Below are positions 27,159-38,233 of a DNA stretch of 64,000 nt, piece by piece. The position numbers and the translations under genes were made by a program. The stretch lies in assembly GCA_004154925.1 (NCBI GenBank), contig QJNS01000064.1, positions 4,987 to 68,986 on the forward strand. The letters run 5' to 3'. The notes under the pieces were generated by a model. The model was not told where the DNA came from. It did not search any database and worked only from the letters and a program-made list of their open reading frames with translations. Positions within the stretch are counted from its first letter, which is position 1. Each line of letters begins with the position of its first letter. Source of the stretch: Monosporascus cannonballus. Its lineage: Eukaryota; Ascomycota; Sordariomycetes; Xylariales.

Positions 27159-27287
27159 ATGTTATGGCTGCACCATACCATCACGCCACCAGGGCAAAAG
27201 ATCGGTGGAATGATCGCAATTGTGGCAATCATCCTGGTGCTTACAGCTGCATATATACTGGAGCTCTTACGGGTGACCAGGCCGTAA
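27159..27287 (+). CDS. Small ORF with one strong hydrophobic segment (hypothetical)
   Basis: A 42-residue frame starting MLWLHHTI and containing IGGMIAIVAIILVLTAAYIL, which would form a single membrane-spanning helix, then a basic tail. It lies exactly where GC content returns to normal at the edge of the repeat block, about 10 bp before the oxidase relic begins. It may be the remaining end of a larger membrane protein, or a chance frame. No promoter or intron signal was recognised. Confidence 0.25.
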   Translation: MLWLHHTITPPGQKIGGMIAIVAIILVLTAAYILELLRVTRP

Positions 27288-28892
27288 CATGTTAATATAT
27301 ACCGCCGATAGAGGGTGATTTGAGGGACTCTCGGACGGACTCCACGGACTGCTGGCTCCCGGACAGATCACTTGGACTCCAAAAAAGCTCACAGAACTCT
27401 CTGAAGTTCTGCGGGATGACGAGGCAACCCAAGACGAGCCCAAAGAGTACAAGCTCTGTCTCGTCGGTGCCGGTATAGCCGGTCTGTATATTGCCTTGAT
27501 CTTGGACACGCTCAAGATCAACCACATCTCATTCGAATTCTTCGAAGCTTCCGACAGCATTGGTGGGAGGTGCTTCACGTACGAAATTCAGCAATATACC
27601 TCACGACTCCTATGACGTGGGGGCTATGAGATTCCCAGAAATCAACGTAGTGAAAGGTAAGCTACTGGTTTTACACTACCTACCGTACCTACAGGTACCT
27701 GAGTCGCTGGCTGAGGTATCAAGGACGTTTGATCCTTTTAAGAGAACTTGAACAGACACAACCCCCAATTTTTTCAGTAAAAGGTGGCGTGAACTGCCCC
27801 ATACTCTTCAACGACGTGCGGCTCCTCAAGTCCGGAGTCTCTCCGGACTGGACCACCAATCCGTTCGATGTCGACAGCGTTTCCAATATGTAAGCCTTCC
27901 AGTATTTCTCACCCCAGCTCGTTACGTTTGGTTGTTAACAGGCTACAACCAGGTACGCGCGTCGGGATCCTGGATCGATTATGTCAGAAGTCAGAAAGGA
28001 ATACTTTGACGCTCTGAACGAGAACCCCGCCAAGGGATTCGAGAAGCTCATGGAGGGAGGTAGACCATTACGGCACCCGGGGGTATCAGAGTCAGAAAAC
28101 GTAGGCACGAAATCAAACACTTTCTTTTAGGTATAAAGGTGATTATATACTTACTAAACACAGCAAGTACAACAACTATCGAGGCATCGAGTACCTCGAG
28201 ACCTTCGCCGGGTATGCCTCAACATACTCTTCTCAGTCTGCTGTTCTGTTCGTTATACACTAACTATACGCTTATCAGTTCCACCACTTCCTTCAACGGC
28301 GCCTTCAGTGAGTACGTTATCGACTCCATCAACGTTGCGGCTGAGAAGCAATTGTGTATTGAAGGAGACGTGGAGGTCTTGTCCAAGAATGTTTGGTGGA
28401 AGCTTCGCACCAAGCCTCAGATCAAGAAGAAAGTGACTCGCATCGCCAGGGAAAAGACCACATCGATGCTAGTGGGCGTCGAGGGCGAGAGTGAAGACCG
28501 TCGTTACGACACTGTGCTCTGCAACCCGACCCTCGGCTGCATGCAGAAAATGGACCTCACAAGCGCGCAGCTCAACTGGGGCGAAAAGTGCGCCATCCGG
28601 GGCCTGACTTATGGCCCCTCCACCAAGGTCGCCATCAGGTTTTCGCGTCCCTGGTGGATCACCGAACTGCGGCATCACGTCGGCTGGCTTCGGGTCCACC
28701 GACGAGCTGAGCCGCACCTGCGTCTACCCGTTTTACAACCTTCACGACGGCGATCAGAACCCAGAAGTCCTACTCTGCGGCTACTCGTGGAGGTGAGACA
28801 CGCTGCGTATCGGCTCACTCGTCCACCCGGATTCTCCTCGCGATGAGGACCAGCTCAAAGAAATCCTGCGTCAGGCAGGCTCAGGCCACTGA

Positions 28893-29535
28893 AACCGGCG
28901 CACCCATCCATACCGCACCTATACACACTAAACCGTCATGACTTTTGTCACACTTACTAAGGATCAGGTGCACAGCTCTTGAGGGTATATTGACTTGTCT
29001 AAAGCTAGAAAGCGTTGATCCCACTTGTTGTGGGCGATCCACTGATATAGGGCTCCGGGAAGGAATAACAATCACCCGAAGACCCTAGCTAGGGGTGCCC
29101 TTTTCTATGACAACTTTACTTTCCCATTTATTAGCCAAATTAATAACAATAATATTTTTTATTACATAAATCTTAAAAAGCAGAAGCTGCTTATTATAAT
29201 AATGCTTTTCTCAAATTTCTGCGATTTTCTTGTCGTTATTTTATGTAGTAGTAAATATTATCCACCGGAATGAAGGTCAGGGCGTTAACAGAGTTAATGA
29301 AAAAGTTCGCGTATAATATCTCGACTTTAAATCCATACCCTAGCGGTAGCAGGATATGTATAATTGCGAAGATTAACTCATAGCTTATTAGATAAACGCC
29401 GAAAGTTATCATAAACAGCGTTTTTAAAGCTTCAATTGCATTATGTCGTATAGTACTGCTGTTAACTCATCGTTAATATGGAGATTCTTAGATGGAAAAG
29501 AGACTGGGGCGGGGGGGGTGCGCGGTTTTTTTTTG
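28893..29535. other. Foreign insert splitting the oxidase pseudogene
   Basis: The sequence between the two oxidase halves is unlike them: its right part (29090-29490) is AT-rich. It contains a small hairpin (AAGCAG AAG CTGCTT at 29178-29192) and, on the minus strand, an uninterrupted frame of about 77 codons (listed separately). No LTR, terminal inverted repeat or target duplication was identified, so its origin is unknown. Confidence 0.6.
29235..29468 (-). CDS. ORF fragment with hydrophobic helices (unknown membrane protein)
   Basis: Reading leftwards from about 29468 to a TAA at 29235-29237, one frame is open for about 77 codons despite the low GC. It contains a basic/hydrophobic start (RHNAIEALKTLFMITFGVYL), a second hydrophobic stretch (LIFAIIHILLPL) and an aromatic tail (NFFINSVNALTF, then DNIYYYIK). 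No ATG lies at its beginning, so it would be an exon or a truncated 3' end. The alternation of charged residues and hydrophobic helices resembles the end of a multi-pass membrane protein. I cannot name a family with confidence. Confidence 0.3.
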
Positions 29536-29975
29536 TCCAGCGCCTGGTCAGGGCCTCGCACGGCTCCATGATATCAGCTACGACGTCATCAGGCCCCTCT
29601 ACGTGACACACCACGCCTGGAACTGGCACCAGGACCCCAACAGCATGGGCGCATTTGCTGCCTTTGGCCCGCCGAGTTCAGCACCCTTTACCCCTACCTC
29701 ACCCGCCCGCCGGGCGCCGGGCTGCTCCACTTAGCGGGCGAGGCTACGAGCACCCACCATGCTTGAATCGTGGGCGCGCTCGAGAGCGGCTACCGCGCAG
29801 CAAGTCATCTTTCAGCGTTCGGGATGTGGGAGGCGAGACGGAAACTGAGAGGAGTTTGGGCCCCCTCCTGGGGAGGTGGAGACCGAGGACAATGGCACGG
29901 AGCTTCTGCAGGTTTTGTTGGAAAGTCTGAGTGATCAAGAAAGAGAGCAGCTTGAGAAAGCAATGCTTCAAGAGG

Positions 29976-30982
29976 GAGGACCGGGATGGAGGCATGAGGG
30001 CGCGGGGGACTCGTTAAGGGGCAACCACCCTTCGGGTGGGGTTACTCAATTACCTACCATGGAATTATGTAGGTACTCACCTGTAGGTAGGTAGGTAGTA
30101 TTCCTGTTGGAATTATCAACTGTGCTTGGTGCGATGTTGGCACCAGCCGTGTTTCGACTCACAAGGTTATTTTTTTGTTCCGTTCAAGTCCCGCCAGTTG
30201 TAATTATGCCTCGTGCCCCTTTTTGATGGCTACATGTAGCGCTGTTGGTAATGACAGACGCACTGTGCAAGACCCTCTCCCACCCGCTTTTGGAAGGAGA
30301 GGATCCAGACATTCAAAACGCAGAGCTAATCGAGGTGCTAGGTGGTAGTTCAGCTTGCGGTTCGGAGCAGGTACCGAGCTGTAACGTGTAAAGAGTCGAT
30401 AATAAACGTAAGATGGAACTGGAGGGGTGTCGGAGTCGGCCGATGAAATATCAATGCCGGGTATCGGCTAGCGCAATAAACTGCCTAACTAAGAGAAAGT
30501 CCGGGTATCTAAAATATGGAGAGATACCGCCCCAGGGTGTTGGACCTACCCATGGTACGTAATAACATAGGCATACTGGGCAGGTATCACTTTTGTTGCC
30601 AGTATGAATATTTACTGTTTGCAACTAGGTTGAAGTTGCAGTTAAACTCGGATACCATAAGGAGGACCCACTTTAGCGCAATCAAAACCTCATTAAGCCA
30701 ATAATTCCACTTAAGCGCGTCGCGCGAGTCAACAACCGAGTAAACAGCACAAACAACGGGCGAGAAGAACTTCTAGAAGACGACAGCGTCAACAGCAACG
30801 GCAAGGAGCAGACCTGGCACCTCCCTCCCTTGCTGCAGCCGCACCAAACGCATTGTCAAACCGCCAAACAAGAGAAATCCACTACTGGGCACCTAGCGTC
30901 CGAGGAATTCCTGTCACCAACCAATCAACCAAGCAAGGCGGACATACGAACAGGCAGAAACGCGGATACACCACACACATAC
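29976..30982. other. Intergenic region between the oxidase pseudogene and mis14
   Basis: No gene recognised. It holds a GTAG tetranucleotide repeat at 30083-30098 and presumably the promoter and 5' leader of mis14. An open frame runs into mis14 from 30830, but the family's usual start is at 30983. Confidence 0.6.
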
Positions 30983-32233
30983 ATGGACGCGGCGCACCAC
31001 CGCAAGATCGAGCTCCAGGCGCCCGAGGACCTCTCGTACCTCGTGGCCAACGTGCGACGCGCCGCGGCCGCGCACGTCAACCAGGCGTTCCCGCCGGTGG
31101 ACGGCGCGCGGGGGGGCGATGACGAGCTGCGGACGCGGATCGAGGAGCTCGTGGACGAGGTATGTATGGCTCTTCTCTTCCTCCCCCCCCTTTCCTTTCC
31201 GCCTCCCAGACCTTCGCTGTCTCTTTTTCATTATCTCATTTCCGCCGTCATGTGACGGATGCCTTCACTCTACGTTGTAAGTCGAAGCGGGTGGGGCGAA
31301 AACAAAGGGGAAGCGAAGAGGATGAGCCGGCGGGCTGCGGAATATAAGCTGAAATAACGCACTGCCCTGTCACATACGACCATACCACGTGGAAAGCTCG
31401 GGATCCCGTCCGCTCTCCCCTAGATAAGCCGCGTAGGGCCAGATTAGTAGTTGGGTCGGTGACGACCAGCGAATCCCTGGTGTTGTATGTTTTTGGCAGT
31501 CTTTTTTTTGGGGGGGGAGATTTTATCTCCGTATCCTTCCTTCCCTTCTCGGCTCAACCTTATCTCTCACATTCTTTTTTCTCCCTCCTCTTTTCCCCTT
31601 TCTCTTTGTTACCGAATCACCGACTAACCCCACCTGCCACTCTAGTACATAGCCAAGACCTTCGCGCTCGCGGCGCCCAACCTCTCCATCAATGGGCTGC
31701 CGGTCGAGCCGTCCCAGCTCCTCCCCACCTTCGGCGGCGCGCCGGGGTCGTCGGAGGGGGAAGAAGGGGACCCCGCGCGGCCCGAGGTCGTCTACGAGCC
31801 CTTCGACGCGCGCAAGCGCCAGCGCGTGGAGGAGCTTACGCGCGAGGAGGAGGACCTGCTGCGCGACATCGCGCTGCTGAAGCGCGGGGTGCCCGCCGCC
31901 GCCGCCGCCGCCTGGGCCGAGGCCGCGTGCCGCGGCGTGCGCGACGACGAGGAGGCGCTGGCCGCCGTCAGCGCGCGCCTCGCCTCCCCCCCCGGTTCCG
32001 GGGTTGCCGGCGAGGGGGGTGGTGCGGCGGAAGGGGTCGTTGGTGGTGGTGGCGGTGGCAGCGTGTTGTCGGAGGACGACGACGTCGCCGGCCTGTTGGA
32101 GCGCCAGGGCGACGTCGAGCGGACCTATGAGGGCGCCGTGTGCGGGCTTGGCAGGCTGAAGAGGGAGATGCCGGCCGTCGTGGCGCGGATGGAGAGGGCG
32201 AAGGCCGCGGGCGAGTATGTCGTCACGAAGTAG
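30983..32233 (+). CDS. mis14: Kinetochore protein Mis14/Nsl1 (MIND complex subunit)
   Basis: Mis14/Nsl1 is a subunit of the four-protein MIND (Mis12) complex that joins inner-centromere proteins to the Ndc80 microtubule-binding complex. Exon 1 is 30983-31159 (59 codons: MDAAHHRKIELQAPEDL, YLVANVRRAAAAH, IEELVDE). A 486-bp intron follows, 31160-31645 (GTATGT...TAG). Exon 2 is 31646-32233, continuing YIAKTFALAAPNLSINGLP, YEPFDARKRQRVEEL and REEEDLLRDIALLKR. Predicted length is 254 residues. The part from about residue 100 on is helical and charged, suited to the coiled-coil rod of the complex. A glycine-rich insert (VVGGGGGGS) lies near residue 195. The start at 30983 was chosen because conservation begins right after it. 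The intron is long for this kind of fungus and pyrimidine-rich. Confidence 0.9.
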
Positions 32234-32781
32234 GGCGTGGCATCGGTCAGGCGGGGCAGGGGTTGGTACCAGCGGAACTACATACCTTCCCAATGAATCC
32301 AACGGGGCGTCTATGAACGTGTCCTGAAATCTCTTTCAAGAAACCGAGCTGTATATACATAAATAATAAGGTCTGCACACTGCTGTCAAAGGAGCTAACT
32401 TAGTGACCATGTCACGTTGAAGCCGAGGAGCCGGTTGTTTCGAGGCAAATGCCCTCGTGTTGGTTTATTGGGGGAAATACGCAATATGATTTGTGCTTAT
32501 GCCATGTTGCTCTATAGTTACGAGTTGTACGAAAAAGCGGCCAACCAGACAGATATCAATCAAGCTATGTTGCCTTACATCATCTACGCCTCCCCAGCAC
32601 CATCGCTCTTTCACAGGTGAATTACCGGACGCGAGCGGCGCTCGCTGGTTACAGCGGATCCGCCGCCCGCCCGCCCATTTTTTTCGATGTTTTCTCCCGC
32701 TATAGTCCCTCTAACCAAGCATGCTAACAAACTAGGAGACAACGCCCAGGCTTGTAGGCTTGACACGATGCACCGTCTACT
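32234..32781. other. Convergent intergenic region (3' ends of mis14 and sec14)
   Basis: The two flanking genes converge here, so this should hold both 3' untranslated regions. No open frame with family features. Confidence 0.6.
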
Positions 32782-34136
32782 CTATGCTGCTGCCGGGGCG
32801 GGCGCCTTGGCCTCCTCGCCCGCCGCCGTCGTCTGTCCGGCGGCGGCGGCGCCCTCGCCGGTGCCGACGGCGTCGGTCCCCGGGTTCTGGATGGCGTTGT
32901 TGGCGCCGCCACCCTCCTTCTCGTACCAGGCGGGGCGGGCCCACTGGGGTTCCTGCCAGGGGCCGGCGTTGCTGAGGGCGCAGCCGCCGGGACACTCGCA
33001 GGAGCCGCCGAACTCCTTGGGCAGGTTCTCGGCGGGGATCTGGGCGAGCAGCTCCGCCTTGCCGTCGCCGCTGATGACGTGGATCTTCTCCTGGGTCACG
33101 GGGTCGAGGAAGCTCTTGGCCCAGGTGAACAGGGCCGAGATGAAGCGCCCCGCGTTGATTATGTACATCTGGCCCATGCGCTCCGGGTAGTAGTCCTGGC
33201 TCATCTTGCTGGTCTCGCGCACCAGGTCCTTGACGGCGTTGGCCTGGAAGAGCCCAACGCCCTTGAGGTCCATGATGGTGCACGACGTCTCGAGCAGGTA
33301 GCCCGCCTTGCGCGAGCAGGCGGGCAGGCGCGGGTCTGCCATCCGCTCGTACTCGACGGCGAGGTTGGTCAACATGTGGTCGCCCTTGACCCCCATACTC
33401 TCCAGCTTCTTCCGGTCGACCTTGCCCAGCTGTTCAATATAGACCGGTCGGCCATCCTACGCGAGGGGGATATCGAGTCAGCTGACGTGTGGAGTCCGGG
33501 TCACGGACGAAGGCGGGCCAGAGCATGCAAATATACATACCTTGTCGGTCTTGTGGTAGTATTGCGGGTAGTAGGGGGCGACCTTCGTGCTCAGGGAGTG
33601 GTCCTTGTCCCAGTTGGCCAGCTCTTCGTCGAGGTTGATCTTCTGGCCGTAGGGAGTAATCGGGGTCTTCCCGTCGGCAAAGGTGAGTTCCGCCCGCCAC
33701 TTCTCGGCGTTGACGAACCTGGCTCCGACTCCGGGTCAGTGAACTAGCCGAAGCGGGAGAGTGTAATGGCAGGAGACGACGGGATGACGTGGCGAGACTA
33801 CTCACATCTGCTTGGCCAGGTTGACATCGAACTTTCGGGCTCGGAGAAATCGCAGCTACCGTCCGGCATGCTTGGTCAGCGAGCGTGTCCCTCTCACATC
33901 ATTTCTACTCCGGGCACTTCTATAAAATCCCGTACCAGCGTCAGGGTGTCTAATCTCTTGGCGTAACCCTCGGATTCGAGCTGCATGCGCAGCTGATGGA
34001 CCTGAGCGATCTGCTCCTCGGAGAGGTTTCCGGGATGGCCGCTCTTCGGGTTCGGAACGACGACCGGGTAGTCGTAGTCGTCGTACTTGGGATCGAGCGT
34101 CATGCCCGGCGGCGCCTGTGTTGTTGAATCGGCCAT
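32782..34136 (-). CDS. sec14: Sec14-type phosphatidylinositol/phosphatidylcholine transfer protein
   Basis: Sec14 exchanges phosphatidylinositol and phosphatidylcholine and couples lipid metabolism to vesicle formation at the Golgi. Four exons on the minus strand: 34136-33936, 33855-33806, 33718-33541 and 33456-32782, with introns of 80, 87 and 84 bp that all have GT...AG ends and keep the frame. The predicted protein has 367 residues. The N-terminal CRAL-TRIO-N part (GNLSEEQIAQVHQLR, then LRFLRARKFDVNLAKQMF) is followed by the lipid-binding domain (DGRPVYIEQLGKVD, ETSCTIMDLKGVGL, YYPERMGQMYIINAG, WAKSFLDPVTQEKI, LPKEFGGSCECPGGC). The C-terminal 35 residues are alanine/glycine-rich and variable in the family. 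The ATG at 34136 gives the usual N-terminus. Confidence 0.95.
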
Positions 34137-35131
34137 ATCGATGGTGTGTCAGGGGGGGGAAATGCTCCTTCCAAGGGGGCCCTGCAACTACTGGGGTAGA
34201 CAAGGTGAAGTAGGGAAGGGGAGTCAGAAGGTTTGGTTAGCCGGTAGAAAAGGTGCAGCGACGGGATGAAATGAGCGCTGGGAATGAGGTCGACCCGTCT
34301 CTCGTGTTCCGGCGGCGAGGTAATATTAAATATAAGGAAAGGGTCCAGTGCAGGCAGGTATAGAGAAAGCGAAGTTTGAGGCGGCGAGGTTGCTGGGTTG
34401 CCCGGCGGGGTCAAATTGGAACGAATAGTTAGGAGTCCAGGTGCTTAGGGAGGTGGTTAGGCGTAATCTGGAGTGGAAACTCGTCATAAATTCACCCTAG
34501 GCCTCCTTCCCCGGCCAACCACAGGCGGTCTAGGCAGCCGTGTTAGGCACGCAAGTGGAAATGATACTGGCGCTACTGTACGAGGTTAGGCGGTGTGGTT
34601 ACGCATTTATAGGGGTCCATGGGGGTCGCCTTTTTCCCGCTCGCCTCTAACATGAGAAAGGGGGCTGTTCTTACTAAGTATGTCCTATCATAGTTCCCCG
34701 TATGTCGATGAATGCACATCTCCAACTTTATCCGTTTAAACGAAATATTAGACTACATCCATGCATCTTCCAAAGCTGCAACAATACGCCCCGGGAACTT
34801 GTATGTGTAATTTATACAACTCTTTCCGGTTTGTCCGTCCTTCCTCACTTCAAGCCCCCTACTCTACCTACTACCCCAAGTAACGTTCGGGTATGCGGAT
34901 TCGCTATATGCATCAATCCACACAAACTAGGTTGCGGGCCAAAGTCGGTTACGCACGTAAGTACTGGAAAATCGGAAACCCCTTGAAGGTCGCTCGTCAG
35001 AAAATGCAATCGTGAGCATATTGGTCGATCACGATGGAGCATCTGTGTGCTTCATTGGAGGGAGCCCGTGTTTGGTCTCTTGACGCTTACGAACACCGGA
35101 CATTCATTTCCATCTTCCCTGGACGGCTTCC
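34137..35131. other. Intergenic region between sec14 and the prefoldin gene
   Basis: Holds the sec14 upstream region and the 3' end of the prefoldin gene. No open frame here shows family features. Confidence 0.6.
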
Positions 35132-36179
35132 TCATCCGTTAGGTTGGTCGCTACCCTCCTTCACCCCTTGTCCTTTGCTGTCCTCCCCCGCCCTCTCTTT
35201 CCGCTTCTGCACAACATCCCAGTTATAAACTCTCGCTACGGCTACCTCCATGGTCTGGATAGAATTAGCGTCAGGCTCTGTAGAGCTCGTGTGGGGGTTG
35301 ACGAGCTAGGTCGTGCTGCTTACCGTAATCTGTTCCCTCAAGAAATCCAAGTCTTCCTCGCAGTTTTCGTAGCTCTGTTTGGCAGCCGCCAGCTTGGACG
35401 TCAAGAGCGCCTCAGCCTCGTCGATCGGATATGACAACATGACATTCGCCTGTCGCCGCTTCTTAGCCTTCTGCGCATTTACCAACAGCTGCTACCAGGT
35501 AGTCTTGTTGTGGGGGGAGAAGATTTCGCTCCTCGAACGTACCCCAAGCCACAAGTATACCTCATCAGTAGGCGGTATTGACGCTTTGGCGTAGAGAGTC
35601 TCGTTGAGCTCGAACGTCGTCTCAATAGGGTTGGCCTCCTCCTGTAACGTACGTCTCCGAGTCAGCGCGTCCAAGCAGTGCCTCCCGACCGGGGAGTCAG
35701 AAGCGCCGTACTGTTCTCGTCTTCAGGAACCGGACCGTGTCTAAGGTCTTCTGAATATCCGGCATCTTGTCCTTCAACCCCGCGATCCTCCTCTGCAGGT
35801 TTAACTCCATGAACTGGTATTTTCTATGGCACAGTCCCGTCAGCCCTCCACTCCCGTATAGAATTGGTCCGTATTTGCAAAGTCTCGTAACGGGCTGTCG
35901 TGGCTATGGTGGACTTGTGGGATCGAGTGCACGTACGAAATCATCTCTTGGAAGTTACGCAGTGTCGCTTCGACCTCGTCCCGTGACGAAACATAGTCCT
36001 CGACTTTGTCGACGAAGGGCGCCTTCGGGATTCCTCGGGGATTGGTGCCCTCTGCATCCTTGCTATGTTCGTGGGTTCAGTCTGTTAGCGATTCGAGCAG
36101 TTGAGATGGTGCTTCGTAGTGGAAGTCGGGAAGTGGTGGCATCATACCTGGCTGCGGGCCCCTTCCCTTTGGTCGACAT
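35132..36179 (-). CDS. pac10: Prefoldin subunit 3 (VBP1/Pac10 homologue)
   Basis: Prefoldin is a six-subunit cytosolic chaperone that delivers unfolded actin and tubulin to the CCT chaperonin; subunit 3 is one of its two alpha-type subunits. Six exons on the minus strand: 36179-36148, 36062-35937, 35823-35712, 35641-35543, 35449-35324 and 35254-35132. All introns have GT...AG ends and the frame closes, giving 205 residues. Family blocks are PRGIPKAPFVDKVEDYV, RNFQEMISKYQFMELNLQRR, LKDKMPDIQKTLDTV, ETTFELNETLYAKASIPP, VYLWLGANVMLSYPIDEA, and a C-terminal helix ending in VARVYNWDVVQKRK. Two long coiled coils flank the central beta hairpins. The protein length fits the family. The third donor (GTACGG at 35711) is weak, so that junction is the least certain. 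Confidence 0.92.
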
Positions 36180-37064
36180 AATGGGAGGCGCCTTCCTCAG
36201 CTAATTTGCAGTTTGCAATTTGCACTATTATTGATACGTCCGGATGGTCATCTGGAAGCTGAATGCAGGTACGGGGCTGTAAAATCCGTCTGGCAACCTG
36301 GTAAATGCGGCTCTCCCCGAGGAAAATAATAATTGCAGGTATGGAAAGCTCCAATTGATATAAGTGCTTACCTAAGCTAAGTAATTAGGCGGGGTTCTTC
36401 CCTCGCTCATGGTAGAGGGTGGGGCGCGGGGCTACTTCAGCGTCTTTCACCGAGAGCTACCAGTAGTAGCTTTACCCACCTCCTGTCGATATGTCTGCAC
36501 GAGGCTGCCAACATTGTACTAACACCTTGAGGGCATTCCATCAGATCGGAGGGGATCTTACCCTTACCTAGGTACGTTTTACTAGGTACTACGTACGTTA
36601 TGCTAAGTTAGGTACGGGCCGAGCCGGATTCCCTCGCCCATGCAGCTAGGTAAGAGATTCCTCATGCAGTACAATGCAAGATTGATGTACTGGACTATCT
36701 GATCCAGAGCGATGTACTGGACAACCCAATTCGGAGCGGCTAGCAAATACACGAGCGGGTTGCATCTTTGTCACCAGAAGTCCCGGGTTTGGAACACAAG
36801 CTAGGCTATCAGATGTCATACAGGATATTCGTACTATTCTATTCGTTATGGTTGGCATCCCCTTGGAAACGTTATGATCCGTCGCCCGCCGGTTAAACGT
36901 CAAGCGTAAGATGTCATGGCCGATATCTATCTATTCTATGTGATATCTATTCTATTCTATTCTAGTACACCAACACGCCTTCTAGGGGATCTGGATACCA
37001 GCCTTGCTTGCAGGCCGCTAAAACTTCACAAATACACACACATACATATATACAGAAGAGCACC
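36180..37064. other. Intergenic region between prefoldin and alcohol dehydrogenase genes
   Basis: Contains the prefoldin upstream region and the dehydrogenase 3' end. A TTCTA/TCTAT pentanucleotide repeat lies at 36930-36964. No gene recognised. Confidence 0.6.
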
Positions 37065-38233
37065 TCAGTGCTTGCCGTACTGCTCGTTGACGAGCACGTA
37101 TCGGTACCGGGCCTTGCCGTCCTCCATGTCGATGATGGCCTGGTTGGCCTCCCGGAGCGGGCGCTCCTGGATCCAGGGCCGGACGTTCTTCTCGACGGCG
37201 AGGCGCAGCATCTCCTCGACCTCGCCGGGCGAGCCGATGAAGCTGCCGCCGATCTTGACGGCCTTGGGGAGCAGCGAGAAGGCGTTGACCTTGGGCAGCT
37301 CGCCGCCGTCGGGCGCCCCCACCAGGATGATGGTGCCGTTGGTGTCGAGCAGCGACAGGTAGCCCTTGAGCGGCATGCGCGAGTTCGACACCGTGCACAC
37401 GATGAGGTCGAGGGACCGCGCGTACTTGGCCGCCCAGTCCGCCTCGTCGTCGGTCGCGATGTACTCGTCGGCCCCGAGCGCCAGCGTGTCGGCCCGCTTG
37501 TCGGCCCGCCGCGAGATGCCCACGACGCGGTCCGCCCCGAGCGCCCGCGCGAACAGCACGCCGAAGTGGCCGAGCCCGCCAACTCCCACGATGCCGACCC
37601 GCTTCCCCGGCCCGCAGCCGTTGCGCTTGAGGGGCGCAAACATGGTCACGCCGGCGCACAGCATCGGCGCCGCCGCCGCCGAGTCGAGGCCGTCGGGGAT
37701 CTTGAACACGAAGTGCCCGTTCGTCCGGTTGTGGTCGGCGTAGCCGCCGTAGGTCTTGCCCTCGTCGCCCGGGTAGACGGAGCCGTACGTCTGGAGGGAC
37801 TCGTTGCGGCAGTGGTTCTCCATCCCGCCGGAGCAGTCGGGGCAGTCCTTCTTGAGGCAGCTCCGCGCCTGGGCGCCGACCCCGACGCGGTCGCCCACCT
37901 TGATGTGCTCGACGTTCTTGCCGACGCGGATGGCACGTCCCACGATCTCGTGGCCGACAACGCAGGCTATGCGCTCTTCGTCAGTACTCAATAAGGTCTT
38001 GTCTATTGCAGACGTCTTGGAGCAGGTGAAGACTTACGATACGGGGTCTCCCGCCATCCGCTCTTCAGCGTGTGGATATCGGAGCCGCAGATGCCGCAGT
38101 GCGAGATCTCGATGTCGACGTCGTCCTCGGTCCACTTCTTGGGCTCGAATTCACCCCATTTCATGTTTCCCTTGGCCGCTTCTGCGTCGTGGCCCACCCA
38201 GCCTTGGAACTTCGCGTTATTCTGAGATGCCAT
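37065..38233 (-). CDS. Zinc-dependent alcohol dehydrogenase, cinnamyl-alcohol/ADH6 type
   Basis: Medium-chain dehydrogenases of this type interconvert aldehydes and alcohols, usually with NADP(H). Two exons on the minus strand, 38233-38038 and 37966-37065, separated by a 71-bp intron (GTAAGT...TAG), give 365 residues. Catalytic zinc ligands are visible as Cys49 in CGICGSDIH, His71 in GHE, and the later Cys of APMLCAG. The structural zinc site is the cysteine cluster CLKKDCPDCSGGMENHC. The Rossmann motif GVGGLGHFG is followed by SRRADKR, whose Ser-Arg pair after the second strand is typical of NADP preference. The ATG at 38233 gives the usual N-terminus. A small-molecule or aldehyde-detoxifying role is likely; the exact substrate cannot be told from sequence. 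Confidence 0.95.

Larger units (their letters stand above)
27301..29975 (+). pseudogene. L-amino acid oxidase (FAD-dependent amine oxidase family) pseudogene
   Basis: Such enzymes oxidise amino acids to keto acids, releasing ammonia and hydrogen peroxide. The N-terminal FAD-binding motif is clear (LCLVGAGIAGLYIALIL near 27450-27500, then SIGGRC). The YDVGAMRFPEI block follows one frame lower (27595-27645), indicating a 1-base frameshift near 27583. Introns can be seen at about 27655-27690 and 27888-27940. The middle part includes PILFNDVRLLKSG, FSEYVIDS, the VLCNPTLGCMQKMDL stretch and, after another frameshift, CGITSAGFGSTDELS and YNLHDGDQNPEVLLCGYSW with an in-frame TGA at 28795. The gene stops near 28890, is interrupted by about 600 bp of foreign sequence, and resumes at about 29540 with LHDISYDVIRPLYVTHHAWNW, EFSTLYPYLTR, GEATSTHHA followed by a TGA, and a C-terminal EVETEDNGTELLQ. 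Frameshifts, stops and the insertion show it is dead. Confidence 0.9.

Noticed and set aside
29235..29468. Naming the membrane frame as a G-protein coupled receptor
   Set aside because: The helix pattern is suggestive, but the key receptor motifs are not present and only about two helices are visible.
30178..30196. tRNA B-box-like sequence
   Set aside because: No matching acceptor or anticodon arms could be folded upstream.
31459..32302. Long open frames on both strands over mis14 exon 2 (31459-32130 plus, 31523-32302 minus)
   Set aside because: The sequence is very GC-rich, which leaves all frames open. The products are low-complexity Arg/Gly-rich, while the mis14 frame has clear family conservation.
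33079..33747. 222-codon plus-strand frame opposite sec14
   Set aside because: It is the antisense shadow of sec14 exons and crosses two sec14 introns without its own signals.
37008..37994. 328-codon plus-strand frame opposite the alcohol dehydrogenase, and 37018-37659 minus frames
   Set aside because: GC-rich shadows of the dehydrogenase exon; compositions are Ala/Arg/Val-rich with no domain.
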